NCBI GenBank assembly: GCA_900545335.1
Contig: UQYP01000010.1
Coordinates: 23,875 to 87,874, forward strand
Reading direction: 5' to 3'
DNA: 64,000 nucleotides
DNA from: an uncultured Sutterella sp.
GTDB taxonomy: Bacteria; Pseudomonadota; Gammaproteobacteria; Burkholderiales; Burkholderiaceae_F
Shown here: positions 50,446 to 58,453 of the stretch, piece after piece
Numbering within the stretch: position 1 is the first letter of the stretch
How the letters are laid out: each line of letters opens with the position of its first letter
Notes under the pieces: generated by a model
Databases searched by the model: none
Told to the model about the DNA's origin: nothing
The model's input: only the letters and a program-made list of their open reading frames with translations
Program-made: the position numbers and the translations under genes

Positions 50446-52827
50446 ATGGTGAGCTTTATTGATAAATTAAATCCGCAGCAAAAGGCGGCAGTGACGCTGC
50501 CGGCTGAGAGCGCATTGATTTTGGCCGGTGCAGGTTCCGGTAAGACCCGCGTGCTGACCACACGCATTGCCTGGCTCATTGAAGAGCGCATGGCCAGTCC
50601 CATGGAAATCCTCGCCGTGACCTTTACCAATAAGGCCGCCAAAGAAATGCTCACCCGTATTCAGGCATCCATTCCCGTGAACACCCGAGGCATGTGGGTG
50701 GGCACTTTCCACGGTTTGTGCAATCGGCTCCTTCGCCGCCACTTTAAAGAAGCGGGCCTGCCTCAAACGTTTCAGATTCTGGATCAAACCGATCAGCTCT
50801 CGGCCATTAAGCGTTTGATGAAGGCGCACGCCATCAGCCAGGATGAGTATCCGCCCAAAGAGGTGCAGAACTATATCGCAAGCGCAAAGGAAGAGGGTTT
50901 GCGCGCTAAGGACATGACGGCGGAGTTCGGAAAAAAAGAAAATATGGCCAAAATTTACGCCCTTTACGAAGAGCAGTGCAACCGCGAGGGCGTGGCAGAT
51001 TTTGGCGAATTGCTTTTGAGAAGCTACGAGCTTTTAGCCCGAAACGAAATGATCCGTCATCACTACCAGGATCGTTTCCGCTTTATTCTGGTCGATGAGT
51101 TTCAGGACACAAACCGCCTGCAGTACAAGTGGCTGAAGCTTTTGGGCGGCTTTTCACCGGCGGGCGTCCGTGAATTTAATGAAAACTGCGTTTTTGCCGT
51201 GGGCGACGATGACCAGTCGATTTACGCTTTCCGAGGCGCTAATGTCGGCAACATGATGGATTTTCAGAGAGACTTTCTGATCCGTCATCTCATTAAACTT
51301 GAGCAAAATTACCGCTCTTTCGGTCATATTCTCAACGCTGCCAATGAACTCATTGCGCACAACGATGACCGCCTGGGCAAAGACTTGTGGACAAGTGCCG
51401 GAGAAGGCGAACGCATTCGTGTTTTCCGCGCAAGCGACGATCGCGATGAGGCACAGTACTGCGTGCAGGAAATTCGAGAGGCAATGGGGCGCGGCGTCAA
51501 AAAGCATGAAATGGCGATTTTGTACCGCTCAAACGCCCAAAGCCGCGTGATTGAACAGGCGCTTGTCGCCTCCGGCATTCCCTATCGCGTCTATGGCGGC
51601 CTGCGCTTTTTTGACCGAGCTGAAATTAAGCACGCATTGGCTTATTTGCGCTTAATTGAAAATCCGAAAGACGACACGGCGTTTTTGCGTGTAGTGAATT
51701 TCCCGATGAGAGGCATCGGCGCAAAAAGTATGGAGACACTGCAGCAAAAAGCGCTCGCAGCCAATGTAAGCCTCTATGAAGCCGCTCAAGCCTTAGAAGG
51801 CGCAGCCGGCACGAAGCTTCGCGCCTTTACGGAAATGATCGATGCGATGCGCTTTGAGTATTCGTGTCTGCCGCTGCCGGAGATGATTGCTGCGGTAGTG
51901 GAACGCTCGGGTCTTTCCGAACACTACAAAAAAGAGCGTGAAGGTCAGGAGCGCCTTGAAAACCTGGAAGAACTGCAAAACGCCGCTCAAGCCTACCTCA
52001 AGGAAGAAGGCATCAGCATTGATGCCCGAAGCGATGAGGTGGAAGCCGATGGGGCAGAAGATGAGATGACCTCTCTTGCAGGCTTTTTATCGCATGCGGC
52101 GCTTGAAGCAGGGGACAACCAGGCTCAAAAGGGCGACGATGCCGTGCAGTTGATGACGGTTCACGCCGCAAAGGGCTTGGAATTTGATGTGGTCTTTATC
52201 ACGGGTCTTGAAGAGGGGCTTTTCCCGCACGCCAACAGCGCCAATGATCCCAAGGGGATGGCCGAAGAGCGGCGCCTCATGTATGTGGCCATTACTCGCG
52301 CGCGCAAAAACCTTCATTTAAGTTTTGCTCTTTCTCGGATGTTGAGGGGCCAGTACATGGATTCGGGTCCGAGTCAGTTCTTAAATGAAATTGATGAAGA
52401 GCACCTCTTGTTCCTTTATGACCGCAAGCGCTCAATGGCGATTGAAGATGAAGATCAGTCCTTAAGCTGGTCTGATGGGTATTCTTCCCGCTCCCGTCGA
52501 TCAAGAGACTATACGGGCGGTTATGGTTCTTCAGGTTACGGGCGCTCAAGATATGGTTCGGGTTCCGGTTATGGCGCAAGATCGGGTTCATACGGCGCCT
52601 CAACCGGATTTGCCCGAGCCAAGATGGATCCTGCTGCTCAAAAGATGGCAGCCAAAGCGGAATTTAAGGGCTTTGCGATCGGCAATCGAGTCCGTCATGC
52701 CCGATTCGGGGAAGGCTCTGTTGTGGGCCTCACGGGCCTGGGAGACGATGCCCGTATTCGGGTGCAGTTTGATGATGTAGGCACCAAAGAGCTTCTTTTG
52801 TCTTTGGCGAAACTAACCAAGCTTTAG
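50446..52827 (+). CDS. uvrD: DNA helicase II, UvrD/PcrA type
   Basis: 793 residues, SF1A helicase. Q motif LNPQQKAAV, Walker A AGAGSGKT (27-34), motif II ILVDEFQDTNRLQY, motif III AVGDDDQSIYAFRGA, motif VI YVAITRARKNLHL. C-terminal Ser/Gly/Tyr-rich linker (about 675-730; RSRRSRDYTGGYGSSGYGR type) and a Tudor-like RNAP-binding end (IGNRVRHARFGEGSVVGL). Unwinds DNA 3' to 5' in excision and mismatch repair. The Gly/Tyr/Ser linker is longer than in E. coli UvrD (720 residues). Confidence 0.95.
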   Translation: MVSFIDKLNPQQKAAVTLPAESALILAGAGSGKTRVLTTRIAWLIEERMASPMEILAVTFTNKAAKEMLTRIQASIPVNTRGMWVGTFHGLCNRLLRRHFKEAGLPQTFQILDQTDQLSAIKRLMKAHAISQDEYPPKEVQNYIASAKEEGLRAKDMTAEFGKKENMAKIYALYEEQCNREGVADFGELLLRSYELLARNEMIRHHYQDRFRFILVDEFQDTNRLQYKWLKLLGGFSPAGVREFNENCVFAVGDDDQSIYAFRGANVGNMMDFQRDFLIRHLIKLEQNYRSFGHILNAANELIAHNDDRLGKDLWTSAGEGERIRVFRASDDRDEAQYCVQEIREAMGRGVKKHEMAILYRSNAQSRVIEQALVASGIPYRVYGGLRFFDRAEIKHALAYLRLIENPKDDTAFLRVVNFPMRGIGAKSMETLQQKALAANVSLYEAAQALEGAAGTKLRAFTEMIDAMRFEYSCLPLPEMIAAVVERSGLSEHYKKEREGQERLENLEELQNAAQAYLKEEGISIDARSDEVEADGAEDEMTSLAGFLSHAALEAGDNQAQKGDDAVQLMTVHAAKGLEFDVVFITGLEEGLFPHANSANDPKGMAEERRLMYVAITRARKNLHLSFALSRMLRGQYMDSGPSQFLNEIDEEHLLFLYDRKRSMAIEDEDQSLSWSDGYSSRSRRSRDYTGGYGSSGYGRSRYGSGSGYGARSGSYGASTGFARAKMDPAAQKMAAKAEFKGFAIGNRVRHARFGEGSVVGLTGLGDDARIRVQFDDVGTKELLLSLAKLTKL

Positions 52828-52845
52828 TTTTGAGCAAGTGCATTT

Positions 52846-52876
52846 TCAGGTATGCCACAAGGTGCGGCATACCTGA
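52846..52876. terminator. Hairpin after uvrD
   Basis: Perfect 11-bp stem TCAGGTATGCC / GGCATACCTGA with a 9-base loop between convergent genes. No T-run, so may act as a transcript end stabiliser rather than an intrinsic terminator. Confidence 0.45.
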
Positions 52877-52902
52877 AATACTCAGAGTCTTTCTTGAGGC
52901 TT

Positions 52903-54279
52903 TCAGAATAGTTTTTCAGAGCCGTTCAATATTTCTTCTGTATCTTTTTGCAAATCTTTTAACGACAAACCTTTAATAAAAATCTGTTTGTTTTGGACAG
53001 TCGGATTTTGATCCAAAAAGGCTGAAACTTTATTGGCAAGCAGGTGTGCAGAGTACTTCAGACAATTGCGTTTGATTTCAAAAAAGTAAGCAGAGCTGCT
53101 GTCCATGGCAATCAAATCAATTTCGTTCTGACCCCTTCTGTCCCACCAGCGACCTAAGGTTTCGAATCTTTTTGAAGTTCGGAAAAGTTCAAAAAAAAGT
53201 TGCTCCAGAGCGCGTCCGGAAAATGTTTCATAACGCTCTAAGAAATTCATTTTCAGAGCATCGTAATTATTCTGGGAGATTAAAGAAGCTTTAGATTGAA
53301 CAAAAGCAAACCAGAAAGCCAAATATCTGTCTGCGATGAAGTATCTCGCTTTGCGTTCATTTTTGGCAAAAAGAGGGGCCTCTTTAGTAATGAGTTCATA
53401 CTGTTTTTCCAAGCGTGACAAGGCACCGCTCACACTGATCTCACCCACGATGTTTTGAAGTTCTTCACGTTTTGTAACGCCGGAAGCAATGGCTTGCAAA
53501 AGAGTCCGGTTGACAGCTCCTTCGGAGCAAAATTCGTTGGCTAACAGAATTTCTCCGTCCATGATGAATTTAGAGCTTGGCTGAAAAATGCTCTCAGCCA
53601 TTTTCTTTATCGTTGTGGCTCCTCGGTCCATTAAATCTTCAACAAACCAGGGGATGCCGCCTGTGACTGAGTACAATCCGAGCAAATCATCCGGAGAAAA
53701 GCGGGGATGGTAATCATTCAAAATTTCTTCTAAAACGGAGATACCGAAAGGTCTGACCTGAATAAAACGGTCCACGCGACCGTACAATGGTTCGCTGTAT
53801 TCGTTAAAGATGTTTCGCATTGCCGAGGCAATGGATCCGCTCATCATCAAAAAGACTTGTGAGCTCCTTTTGTTAATGTCCCAAACTTTTTGAATTTCTG
53901 ACCAAAAAGAAGGCTCAATCATATTGAGATCCTGACATTCGTCAATAGCGACATTAATGCGCTGCGTTTTACCTAAAAACAGCAAATATTCAATGACCTG
54001 TGACAGTCGTTCGCATTGAGGAGCAAAACTCGTACCCAAAACGGAAGCAATTGTTTGAAGCCAATCTTTAATGAGTGCGCCGGGGGCAATTCGGGAGGCA
54101 AAAAGGTAGATAAAAGGAGTCTCCGGTTCATCTCGCATGGCTCTTAAAATAAGTTCAGTTTTTCCCACACGCCGTCTTCCGGTAATCACAACAAGGCGAG
54201 AAGTTTGAGTAGTAGAGACTAAATGACTTTCTTCGTGCAGAACTTTTTGTTCGAGTTCGCGATCATAATACTTTTTCAT
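52903..54279 (-). CDS. AAA ATPase with DUF234 nuclease-like C-terminal domain
   Basis: 458 residues from ATG 54279. Walker A VVITGRRRVGKTELIL near residue 35, Walker B INVAIDECQDLN, sensor region LMMSGSIASAM. The C-terminal part from about residue 330 (ARYFIADRYLAFWFAFV ... GRWWDRRGQNEIDLIAMD ... YFFEIKR) matches the DUF234 domain, which has a PD-(D/E)xK-like core (E-I-D, E-I-K). Function of this ATPase family is poorly known. Divergent from a Fic gene with unusual palindromes between. An earlier GTG at 54315 would lie in those repeats. Confidence 0.8.
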   Translation of the reverse strand: MKKYYDRELEQKVLHEESHLVSTTQTSRLVVITGRRRVGKTELILRAMRDEPETPFIYLFASRIAPGALIKDWLQTIASVLGTSFAPQCERLSQVIEYLLFLGKTQRINVAIDECQDLNMIEPSFWSEIQKVWDINKRSSQVFLMMSGSIASAMRNIFNEYSEPLYGRVDRFIQVRPFGISVLEEILNDYHPRFSPDDLLGLYSVTGGIPWFVEDLMDRGATTIKKMAESIFQPSSKFIMDGEILLANEFCSEGAVNRTLLQAIASGVTKREELQNIVGEISVSGALSRLEKQYELITKEAPLFAKNERKARYFIADRYLAFWFAFVQSKASLISQNNYDALKMNFLERYETFSGRALEQLFFELFRTSKRFETLGRWWDRRGQNEIDLIAMDSSSAYFFEIKRNCLKYSAHLLANKVSAFLDQNPTVQNKQIFIKGLSLKDLQKDTEEILNGSEKLF

Positions 54280-54292
54280 ATCAATAAATTTG

Positions 54293-54368
54293 TTCGAGAT
54301 TGGAACGTTCGTCACTCGAACGTTCGAGATTCGAACATTATACTTTTTTCCTAAAAATTAGGAAAAAA
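54293..54368. promoter_or_regulatory. Repeat-rich control region between ATPase and Fic genes
   Basis: Direct repeat TTCGAGATTGGAAC (54293-54306) and TTCGAGATTCGAAC (54323-54336), with ACGTTCG elements between, and a separate 25-bp palindrome TTTTTTCCTAA / TTAGGAAAAAA (54344-54368). Both lie upstream of the ATPase start and in front of the Fic promoter zone, which suggests one or two repressor sites controlling the pair. Confidence 0.5.
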
Positions 54369-54457
54369 GTTAGCTTCGTGTTTTCAGACTAAAAATACGA
54401 AAAAAAATCTGCAGAAGCTAGAATAAGACCGTTAGATTTTTGGTTTGAGGCATTTGG

Positions 54458-55216
54458 ATGTTAAAAAACGACTTTGAAACCTTAAACGGAATGCATTGGT
54501 CAATCGGAGCGTTTGATTTTGATATTCCTTTTATTGGTGATACAGAAAAAGCAACGTATATTTTTAATCAAAATCTGGTGGACATAACATGGAATTGCAT
54601 GAGAACACTAGAGCAGAATCCGTCTACGTTGCCTCAGACCAGAACAATTCTGAACGGAAAGTCAGTTGAGGGTCTGGATCTTAATGATCTTCTTCAGGTT
54701 AAAAATTACGGTGATGGTGCCAGAGAGCTTGTCCGTTTGTTAAGAGCGGGAGAGTTCGGCGTAAATATCGGGACGGCTTGTGCATTGCATCGGTTTGTTG
54801 GTTTTAAGGATGCCTTGGAGTGGGGTATTCTTCGAAATTTGAATACCGGCATGCACGATGTTGAGTATGTGCCGCCATCTTTTGAGAAGCTGCCTTCGCT
54901 CGCTGAGAAAGGTTTTGAGTTTCTGATTTCTGAGGTTAAGGATCCTAAGGAACAGGCAATTGCGGTTTTCTTATTTATGGCACGAACGCAATTTTTCTTT
55001 GATGCCAACAAGAGGACTGCCTCACTGATGATGAATGGTTGTCTGATGTTAAACGGATATTGGCCCATTACAGTCTTGAATCAGGAAAGCGTGGAATTTC
55101 ATCAAAAATTGGAGCAATTTTATGAATCAGGCAACGCTGATGAAATGATGGCTTTCTTTGAGAAAACTGTTAAAAAGCTCTATATACAAAACAAACAACA
55201 CCGTCCCAGTCATTGA
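54458..55216 (+). CDS. Fic-domain protein with altered Fic motif
   Basis: 252 residues, Fic/DOC fold. The motif region reads ARTQFFFDANKRTASLMMNGCLML. The usual Fic motif is HPFx(D/E)GNxRxxR; here the catalytic His is Gln178 and the first Gly is Ala183, while Asp182, Asn184, Lys185, Arg186 are kept. Fic enzymes transfer AMP or other groups to target hydroxyls, often as toxins. Loss of the His suggests altered or no AMPylation, unless another residue replaces it. No separate antitoxin is seen. Confidence 0.8.
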   Translation: MLKNDFETLNGMHWSIGAFDFDIPFIGDTEKATYIFNQNLVDITWNCMRTLEQNPSTLPQTRTILNGKSVEGLDLNDLLQVKNYGDGARELVRLLRAGEFGVNIGTACALHRFVGFKDALEWGILRNLNTGMHDVEYVPPSFEKLPSLAEKGFEFLISEVKDPKEQAIAVFLFMARTQFFFDANKRTASLMMNGCLMLNGYWPITVLNQESVEFHQKLEQFYESGNADEMMAFFEKTVKKLYIQNKQHRPSH

Positions 55217-55488
55217 GGACTGAAAATTCAGCGCGATGCGCTTAAGTCACTTTGCCTAAAGCCCGTCGTTGAGTAGACCGCTATGTATTTCTCCTCGAGA
55301 AAATTCTTCAAAAAGAAATTTTTTCTTTTTCAACACACGACGGCACGGTCGTTAATTTTCGTCTGATACTTTGTTCCGGTGACGCTCAGACATCAAAAAA
55401 GGATAGTTTCCATGTCTGGTACGAATACCAGTATCTTTTTCAATACAAAGGATTAACAATGAGAATAGAGTGATTCTGAGTTTGAGAA
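55217..55488 (+). other. Non-coding gap with hairpin and a 14-codon frame
   Basis: 272 bases. Holds the perfect hairpin CTGGTA-CGAA-TACCAG (55416-55431) followed by TATCTTTTT, terminator-like, inside a short frame MSGTNTSIFFNTKD (55412-55456) that has AAGGA eight bases upstream. A second frame MRIE follows. May be an attenuator for the EamA gene or the end of a small RNA; nothing more is visible. Confidence 0.35.
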
Positions 55489-56385
55489 ATGAGGACAACT
55501 TTACGCGGCCCTCTGACGATGCTCGCAGGGGTGCTGCTTTTTTCCACTAACGGTTTTTGGCAGGCGGTAGCACCTGATGGTGCCACACCCTATGTGATCG
55601 GTGCGGCGCGGCTTCTCATCGGTACGATCACGCTGGCTCTTTGGTGCCTCATTCGCTATAGAAAAATCCATCTCATCGGCTGGCATTGGAAAGCAATTTT
55701 TGTCTACGCCATCTGTCTTTGGCTCTATCAGATCCTTTTCTTTAACGGGGTACTCTTAATCGGTGTTGCCATCGGCACGGTCATTTCCATCGGCTCAACG
55801 CCTATTTTTGCAGGACTTATACAAGCTGTTTTGTACAAAAATAAACCTGATGGTTTGTGGTACCTTGCGACGATCTTGGCGATTGCAGGCCTAATTCTGG
55901 TCAATATGGTCGAAGGAACGGACTTTGTCTGGTACGCAGTATTTATTCCGCTTTTAGCTGGCCTTTGCTCCGCAATTAACGTGATGGCCGGTCAATCGGT
56001 TTCTCAGACCCATTCGGCTGAAGAAGGCATGGCGCTGGTTATGTTTTTTTCAACGCTATTGATGATTCCGTTTTTTATTCTTTTTCCAACGGATTGGCTT
56101 TTTACTTCGCGCGGAGCGCTTTGTGTGGGAATGCTGGGTGTCGTTAACGCGGCTCTTGCCTTTAGTTTGCAGCTTGCGGGTTTTAAAAATACCCCGACAC
56201 TTATTGCATCAACTTTAACCCTGGGGGAACCGATGGGGGCGGCCTTAATCGGCATTTTCATTTTGGATGAACCCTGCACGTTTGAGAGTGTCTTAGGGAT
56301 CTCTTTGATTTTCCTTTCAATCATCATTTTGATTTTGGGACCGGAATTGAAGCATCGGATGACTCAAAAAGGCAGAGCTCATTGA
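55489..56385 (+). CDS. EamA/DMT family transporter
   Basis: 298 residues, ten helices in two EamA repeats (LTMLAGVLLFSTNGFWQAVAP at the start; the second repeat has STLTLGEPMGAALIGIFILDEP). Exporter of amino acids or related metabolites by family; substrate unknown. Weak ribosome site; an alternative ATG lies at 55510. Stands alone, with a small structured gap in front and tRNA-Val behind. Confidence 0.85.
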   Translation: MRTTLRGPLTMLAGVLLFSTNGFWQAVAPDGATPYVIGAARLLIGTITLALWCLIRYRKIHLIGWHWKAIFVYAICLWLYQILFFNGVLLIGVAIGTVISIGSTPIFAGLIQAVLYKNKPDGLWYLATILAIAGLILVNMVEGTDFVWYAVFIPLLAGLCSAINVMAGQSVSQTHSAEEGMALVMFFSTLLMIPFFILFPTDWLFTSRGALCVGMLGVVNAALAFSLQLAGFKNTPTLIASTLTLGEPMGAALIGIFILDEPCTFESVLGISLIFLSIIILILGPELKHRMTQKGRAH

Positions 56386-56414
56386 CCGGGAGAACAAAAA
56401 AATTCAAAAAGCCC

Positions 56415-56443
56415 TTGCAATCTGAAAAATCCTCTGTTAATAT
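56415..56443 (+). promoter_or_regulatory. Promoter of tRNA-Val
   Basis: TTGCAA at 56415-56420, exactly 17 bases, TAATAT at 56438-56443, 14 bases before the tRNA 5' end. Confidence 0.7.
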
Positions 56444-56457
56444 ACGCAACTCGCAAC

Positions 56458-56534
56458 AGGCACGTAGCTCAGTTGGTTAGAGCATCACCTTGACATGGTG
56501 GGGGTCGTTGGTTCGAGTCCAATCGTGCCTACCA
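56458..56534 (+). tRNA. tRNA-Val (anticodon GAC)
   Basis: 77 bases including encoded CCA. Acceptor stem AGGCACG / CGTGCCT, T8-A9, D stem GCTC/GAGC, anticodon stem with loop TTGACAT (anticodon GAC), T-arm GTTGG-TTCGAGT-CCAAT. Serves as attachment site of the prophage whose integrase gene lies 230 bases downstream. Confidence 0.95.
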
Positions 56535-56543
56535 GTTTCGATG

Positions 56544-56574
56544 AAAGGAGTGGTTAAAAACCACTCCTTTTTTG
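56544..56574 (+). terminator. Terminator after tRNA-Val
   Basis: Perfect stem AAAGGAGTGG / CCACTCCTTT with 7-base loop and a following T-run. Confidence 0.9.
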
Positions 56575-56673
56575 TTCGTCCGTTGCTAAAAAGTCCTTTG
56601 GATACAAATTCTTACTAAAATTTGTCCGTCTTTGTCTGTGTTCGTCAGTTGCTATTAATAATTGTCCATTGCT
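56575..56673 (+). repeat. Three 13-bp direct repeats near attL (integrase arm-type sites?)
   Basis: TTCGTCCGTTGCT (56575-56587), TTCGTCAGTTGCT (56641-56653), ATTGTCCATTGCT (56661-56673). Same orientation, between attL and int, where integrase arm sites are expected. Confidence 0.5.
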
Positions 56674-56681
56674 CGTGGCCT

Positions 56682-56753
56682 AAGTACCCAATGAAGTACC
56701 CAATGAAAATTGCATTTAAGATAAATCGCAAAAGTTCATTTCATTGGGTACTT
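56682..56753 (+). repeat. AAGTACCCAATG repeats at the int promoter
   Basis: Tandem copies AAGTACCCAATG at 56682-56693 and 56694-56705, and an inverted copy CATTGGGTACTT at 56742-56753, 13 bases before the integrase ATG. Likely operator or recombination-factor sites controlling int. Confidence 0.5.
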
Positions 56754-56766
56754 AAAAGAGGTTCTT

Positions 56767-58155
56767 ATGCCTAAACTCGCGACAAAGATGACGGACAAAA
56801 AACTTCGATCCCTGACGAAAGACACTTCTTGCGGAGTCGTTCCCGGTCTGATCGTAGTTGTTCGTAAATTAGCTGACGGATCATTTGGAAAGTACTTTTC
56901 CCTCCTGTACACAAGTAACGGTAAACGGATCAAATACAACCTTGGCGCCTATCCCAGCCTGAGCCTTTCCGCTGCTTTCGAAAAAGCCCAAAAGTATCGT
57001 GAGATGCTTGATGCAGGCGAAGATCCGGAAAAAGCCATCAAAGAAAAGAAATTGGCCAATGTTTTCAAGACCGGCATGACTGTTGAGCAACTGGTTTGGA
57101 AATGGATTGAATTTGAAACGGCCAGAGGCAAATGGGACAAGAACGCTGATAAAACAAAAGACGTGGCGTGGTCCGGCTTTTTCAAGAATCACTTTAAGAA
57201 AGAGCTGCGACAGTTGCCGGTTGTTCAATTGACCCCAGAAATCTTGGCCGCTCACTTCTCTGAAAAGTGGCAGACAATGGTGGATACACCTGAAAGAATC
57301 CTCAGTGACTTAAAGAACGCTATTGATTGGGGAGTGCGGCAAAGGTTAATCCCTCCAATGTCCGAGAACCCCGCGAGGATCTCAGGCGGCCGTTTGGGTG
57401 ATTTATTGCCTTTGGAAAGACCGAGCGCTACAAACAGACCCGCTCTTCATCCAAATGACATCCCGGATTTTTTTGTGGCCCTTGCGGATCTTATTCCTAC
57501 ATCACAAGCTGCCAGGTGTCTGGCGTATGCCATATTGACTGCGGCAAGAAATTCGACCGCTCGGGAATCAACCTGGAATGAAATTGTTTTGGAGGATCCC
57601 TTAGGACCCTATCAGCTCATTGCGCGCAGCCGAATGAAAATTAAAGGGACGGTTTTGCCTTTTGACCGAAAGACTCCTTTAAGCAAAGAGGCAATTGGTC
57701 TATTGAAAACGGCTCCGAGGTTTGCCAACGATGTCATTGAGGACCGCAAAGATTGGTGTTTTCCCAATATTCGCCTGGGTCGCTTGGAGCCTATTTCAGA
57801 AGACAGCTTGACCAAGACTATCAAGGACATGCACGCCCGGAAAAAGAAGATTGATAAAACCGGTTGGGTAGATGAAAACGTAAAAACAAACACCGGAATC
57901 CCCAGGAGAGTAACGCCTCATGGACTGGCCCGCGCTTCGTTCAAAACTTGGGCCAATGATTCCACACGGTACAAACATCCTAAATTTGACCGATTTGTTT
58001 TAGAAAGCTGCCTCGATCACAGACACGAAAAGTATGCCTGTGCCTACGACCGAGAGCAGTCAATGGGTGAGATGAGAGAGGTTTTTGACGAGTGGGGGAA
58101 GTACTGCTATTCGAAACTCACCAAAGAGCAAAAACAACGATTGGGGGTTGTTTAA
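56767..58155 (+). CDS. int: Prophage integrase (P4-type tyrosine recombinase)
   Basis: 462 residues. N-terminal DUF4102-like arm-binding domain (YTSNGKRIKYNLGAYPSLSLSAAFEKAQ), core-binding SAM-like domain, catalytic domain with Arg261 in AARNSTARE, His385-x3-Arg389 in HGLARASF, His420 and Tyr427 in HEKYACAYDR. AGAGG ribosome site. Position beside tRNA-Val identifies it as the integrase of this prophage. Confidence 0.93.
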   Translation: MPKLATKMTDKKLRSLTKDTSCGVVPGLIVVVRKLADGSFGKYFSLLYTSNGKRIKYNLGAYPSLSLSAAFEKAQKYREMLDAGEDPEKAIKEKKLANVFKTGMTVEQLVWKWIEFETARGKWDKNADKTKDVAWSGFFKNHFKKELRQLPVVQLTPEILAAHFSEKWQTMVDTPERILSDLKNAIDWGVRQRLIPPMSENPARISGGRLGDLLPLERPSATNRPALHPNDIPDFFVALADLIPTSQAARCLAYAILTAARNSTARESTWNEIVLEDPLGPYQLIARSRMKIKGTVLPFDRKTPLSKEAIGLLKTAPRFANDVIEDRKDWCFPNIRLGRLEPISEDSLTKTIKDMHARKKKIDKTGWVDENVKTNTGIPRRVTPHGLARASFKTWANDSTRYKHPKFDRFVLESCLDHRHEKYACAYDREQSMGEMREVFDEWGKYCYSKLTKEQKQRLGVV

Positions 58156-58190
58156 TAGCACCCAATAGCAAGGGACGAATAAAAATGGGG

Positions 58191-58258
58191 TATACTGACG
58201 GCGTGTTTACGAAAATGGTAAGCACCGGGCTTGGCGGCCCGACTTGATTACACGGTGC
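58191..58258 (+). promoter_or_regulatory. Promoter and first a/b target element of the antirepressor leader
   Basis: -10 like TATACT at 58191-58196. Then a hairpin with outer stem GCACCG (58222-58227)/CGGTGC and inner GGGC/GCCC. It carries TTGGCGG (58231-58237) and TACACGG (58249-58255), the same two motifs that flank the antirepressor start further down. Confidence 0.5.
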
Positions 58259-58259
58259 A

Positions 58260-58287
58260 AGCCATGCACCTAAACATGGCTTTTTTG
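58260..58287 (+). terminator. Intrinsic terminator within the antirepressor leader
   Basis: Perfect stem AGCCATG / CATGGCT, 8-base loop, followed by TTTTTT. It lies between the leader promoter and the C4-like RNA, so transcription of the antirepressor must pass it. Confidence 0.8.
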
Positions 58288-58338
58288 ATGGGGTAAGCAA
58301 TCCTTACGTCATCATTAGCAAGTCTCTGACGAGTGAGG

Positions 58339-58395
58339 CTTGTGGGGTATCGAAAGATACGCCGATGCCGTGTAGTCGGTCCGCCAACCCACAAG
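58339..58395 (+). ncRNA. C4-like antisense RNA of the antirepressor operon
   Basis: Closing stem CTTGTGGG (58339-58346)/CCCACAAG (58388-58395); inside, GTATC-GAAA-GATAC (58347-58360) and CCGA/TCGG (58362-58379) with loop TGCCGTGTAG. Loop bases CCGTGTAG (58368-58375) are complementary to CTACACGG at the antirepressor ribosome site, and single-stranded TCCGCCAA (58380-58387) is complementary to TTGGCGGA (58411-58418). Two short antisense segments against the ant start are the hallmark of the C4 RNA of phages P1/P7. Confidence 0.75.
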
Positions 58396-58397
58396 TT

Positions 58398-58447
58398 CTC
58401 GCTCACCCTCTTGGCGGAGGTGGCGAGGTTTAAGAACCTACACGGAG
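58398..58447 (+). promoter_or_regulatory. C4 target region and ribosome site of the antirepressor
   Basis: Hairpin CTCGC-T-CACC / GGTG-GCGAG (58398-58427) exposes TTGGCGGA in its loop; CTACACGG (58438-58445) overlaps the Shine-Dalgarno GGAG (58444-58447), six bases before the ATG. Pairing with the C4-like RNA would hide the ribosome site. Confidence 0.7.
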
Positions 58448-58453
58448 ACACAA

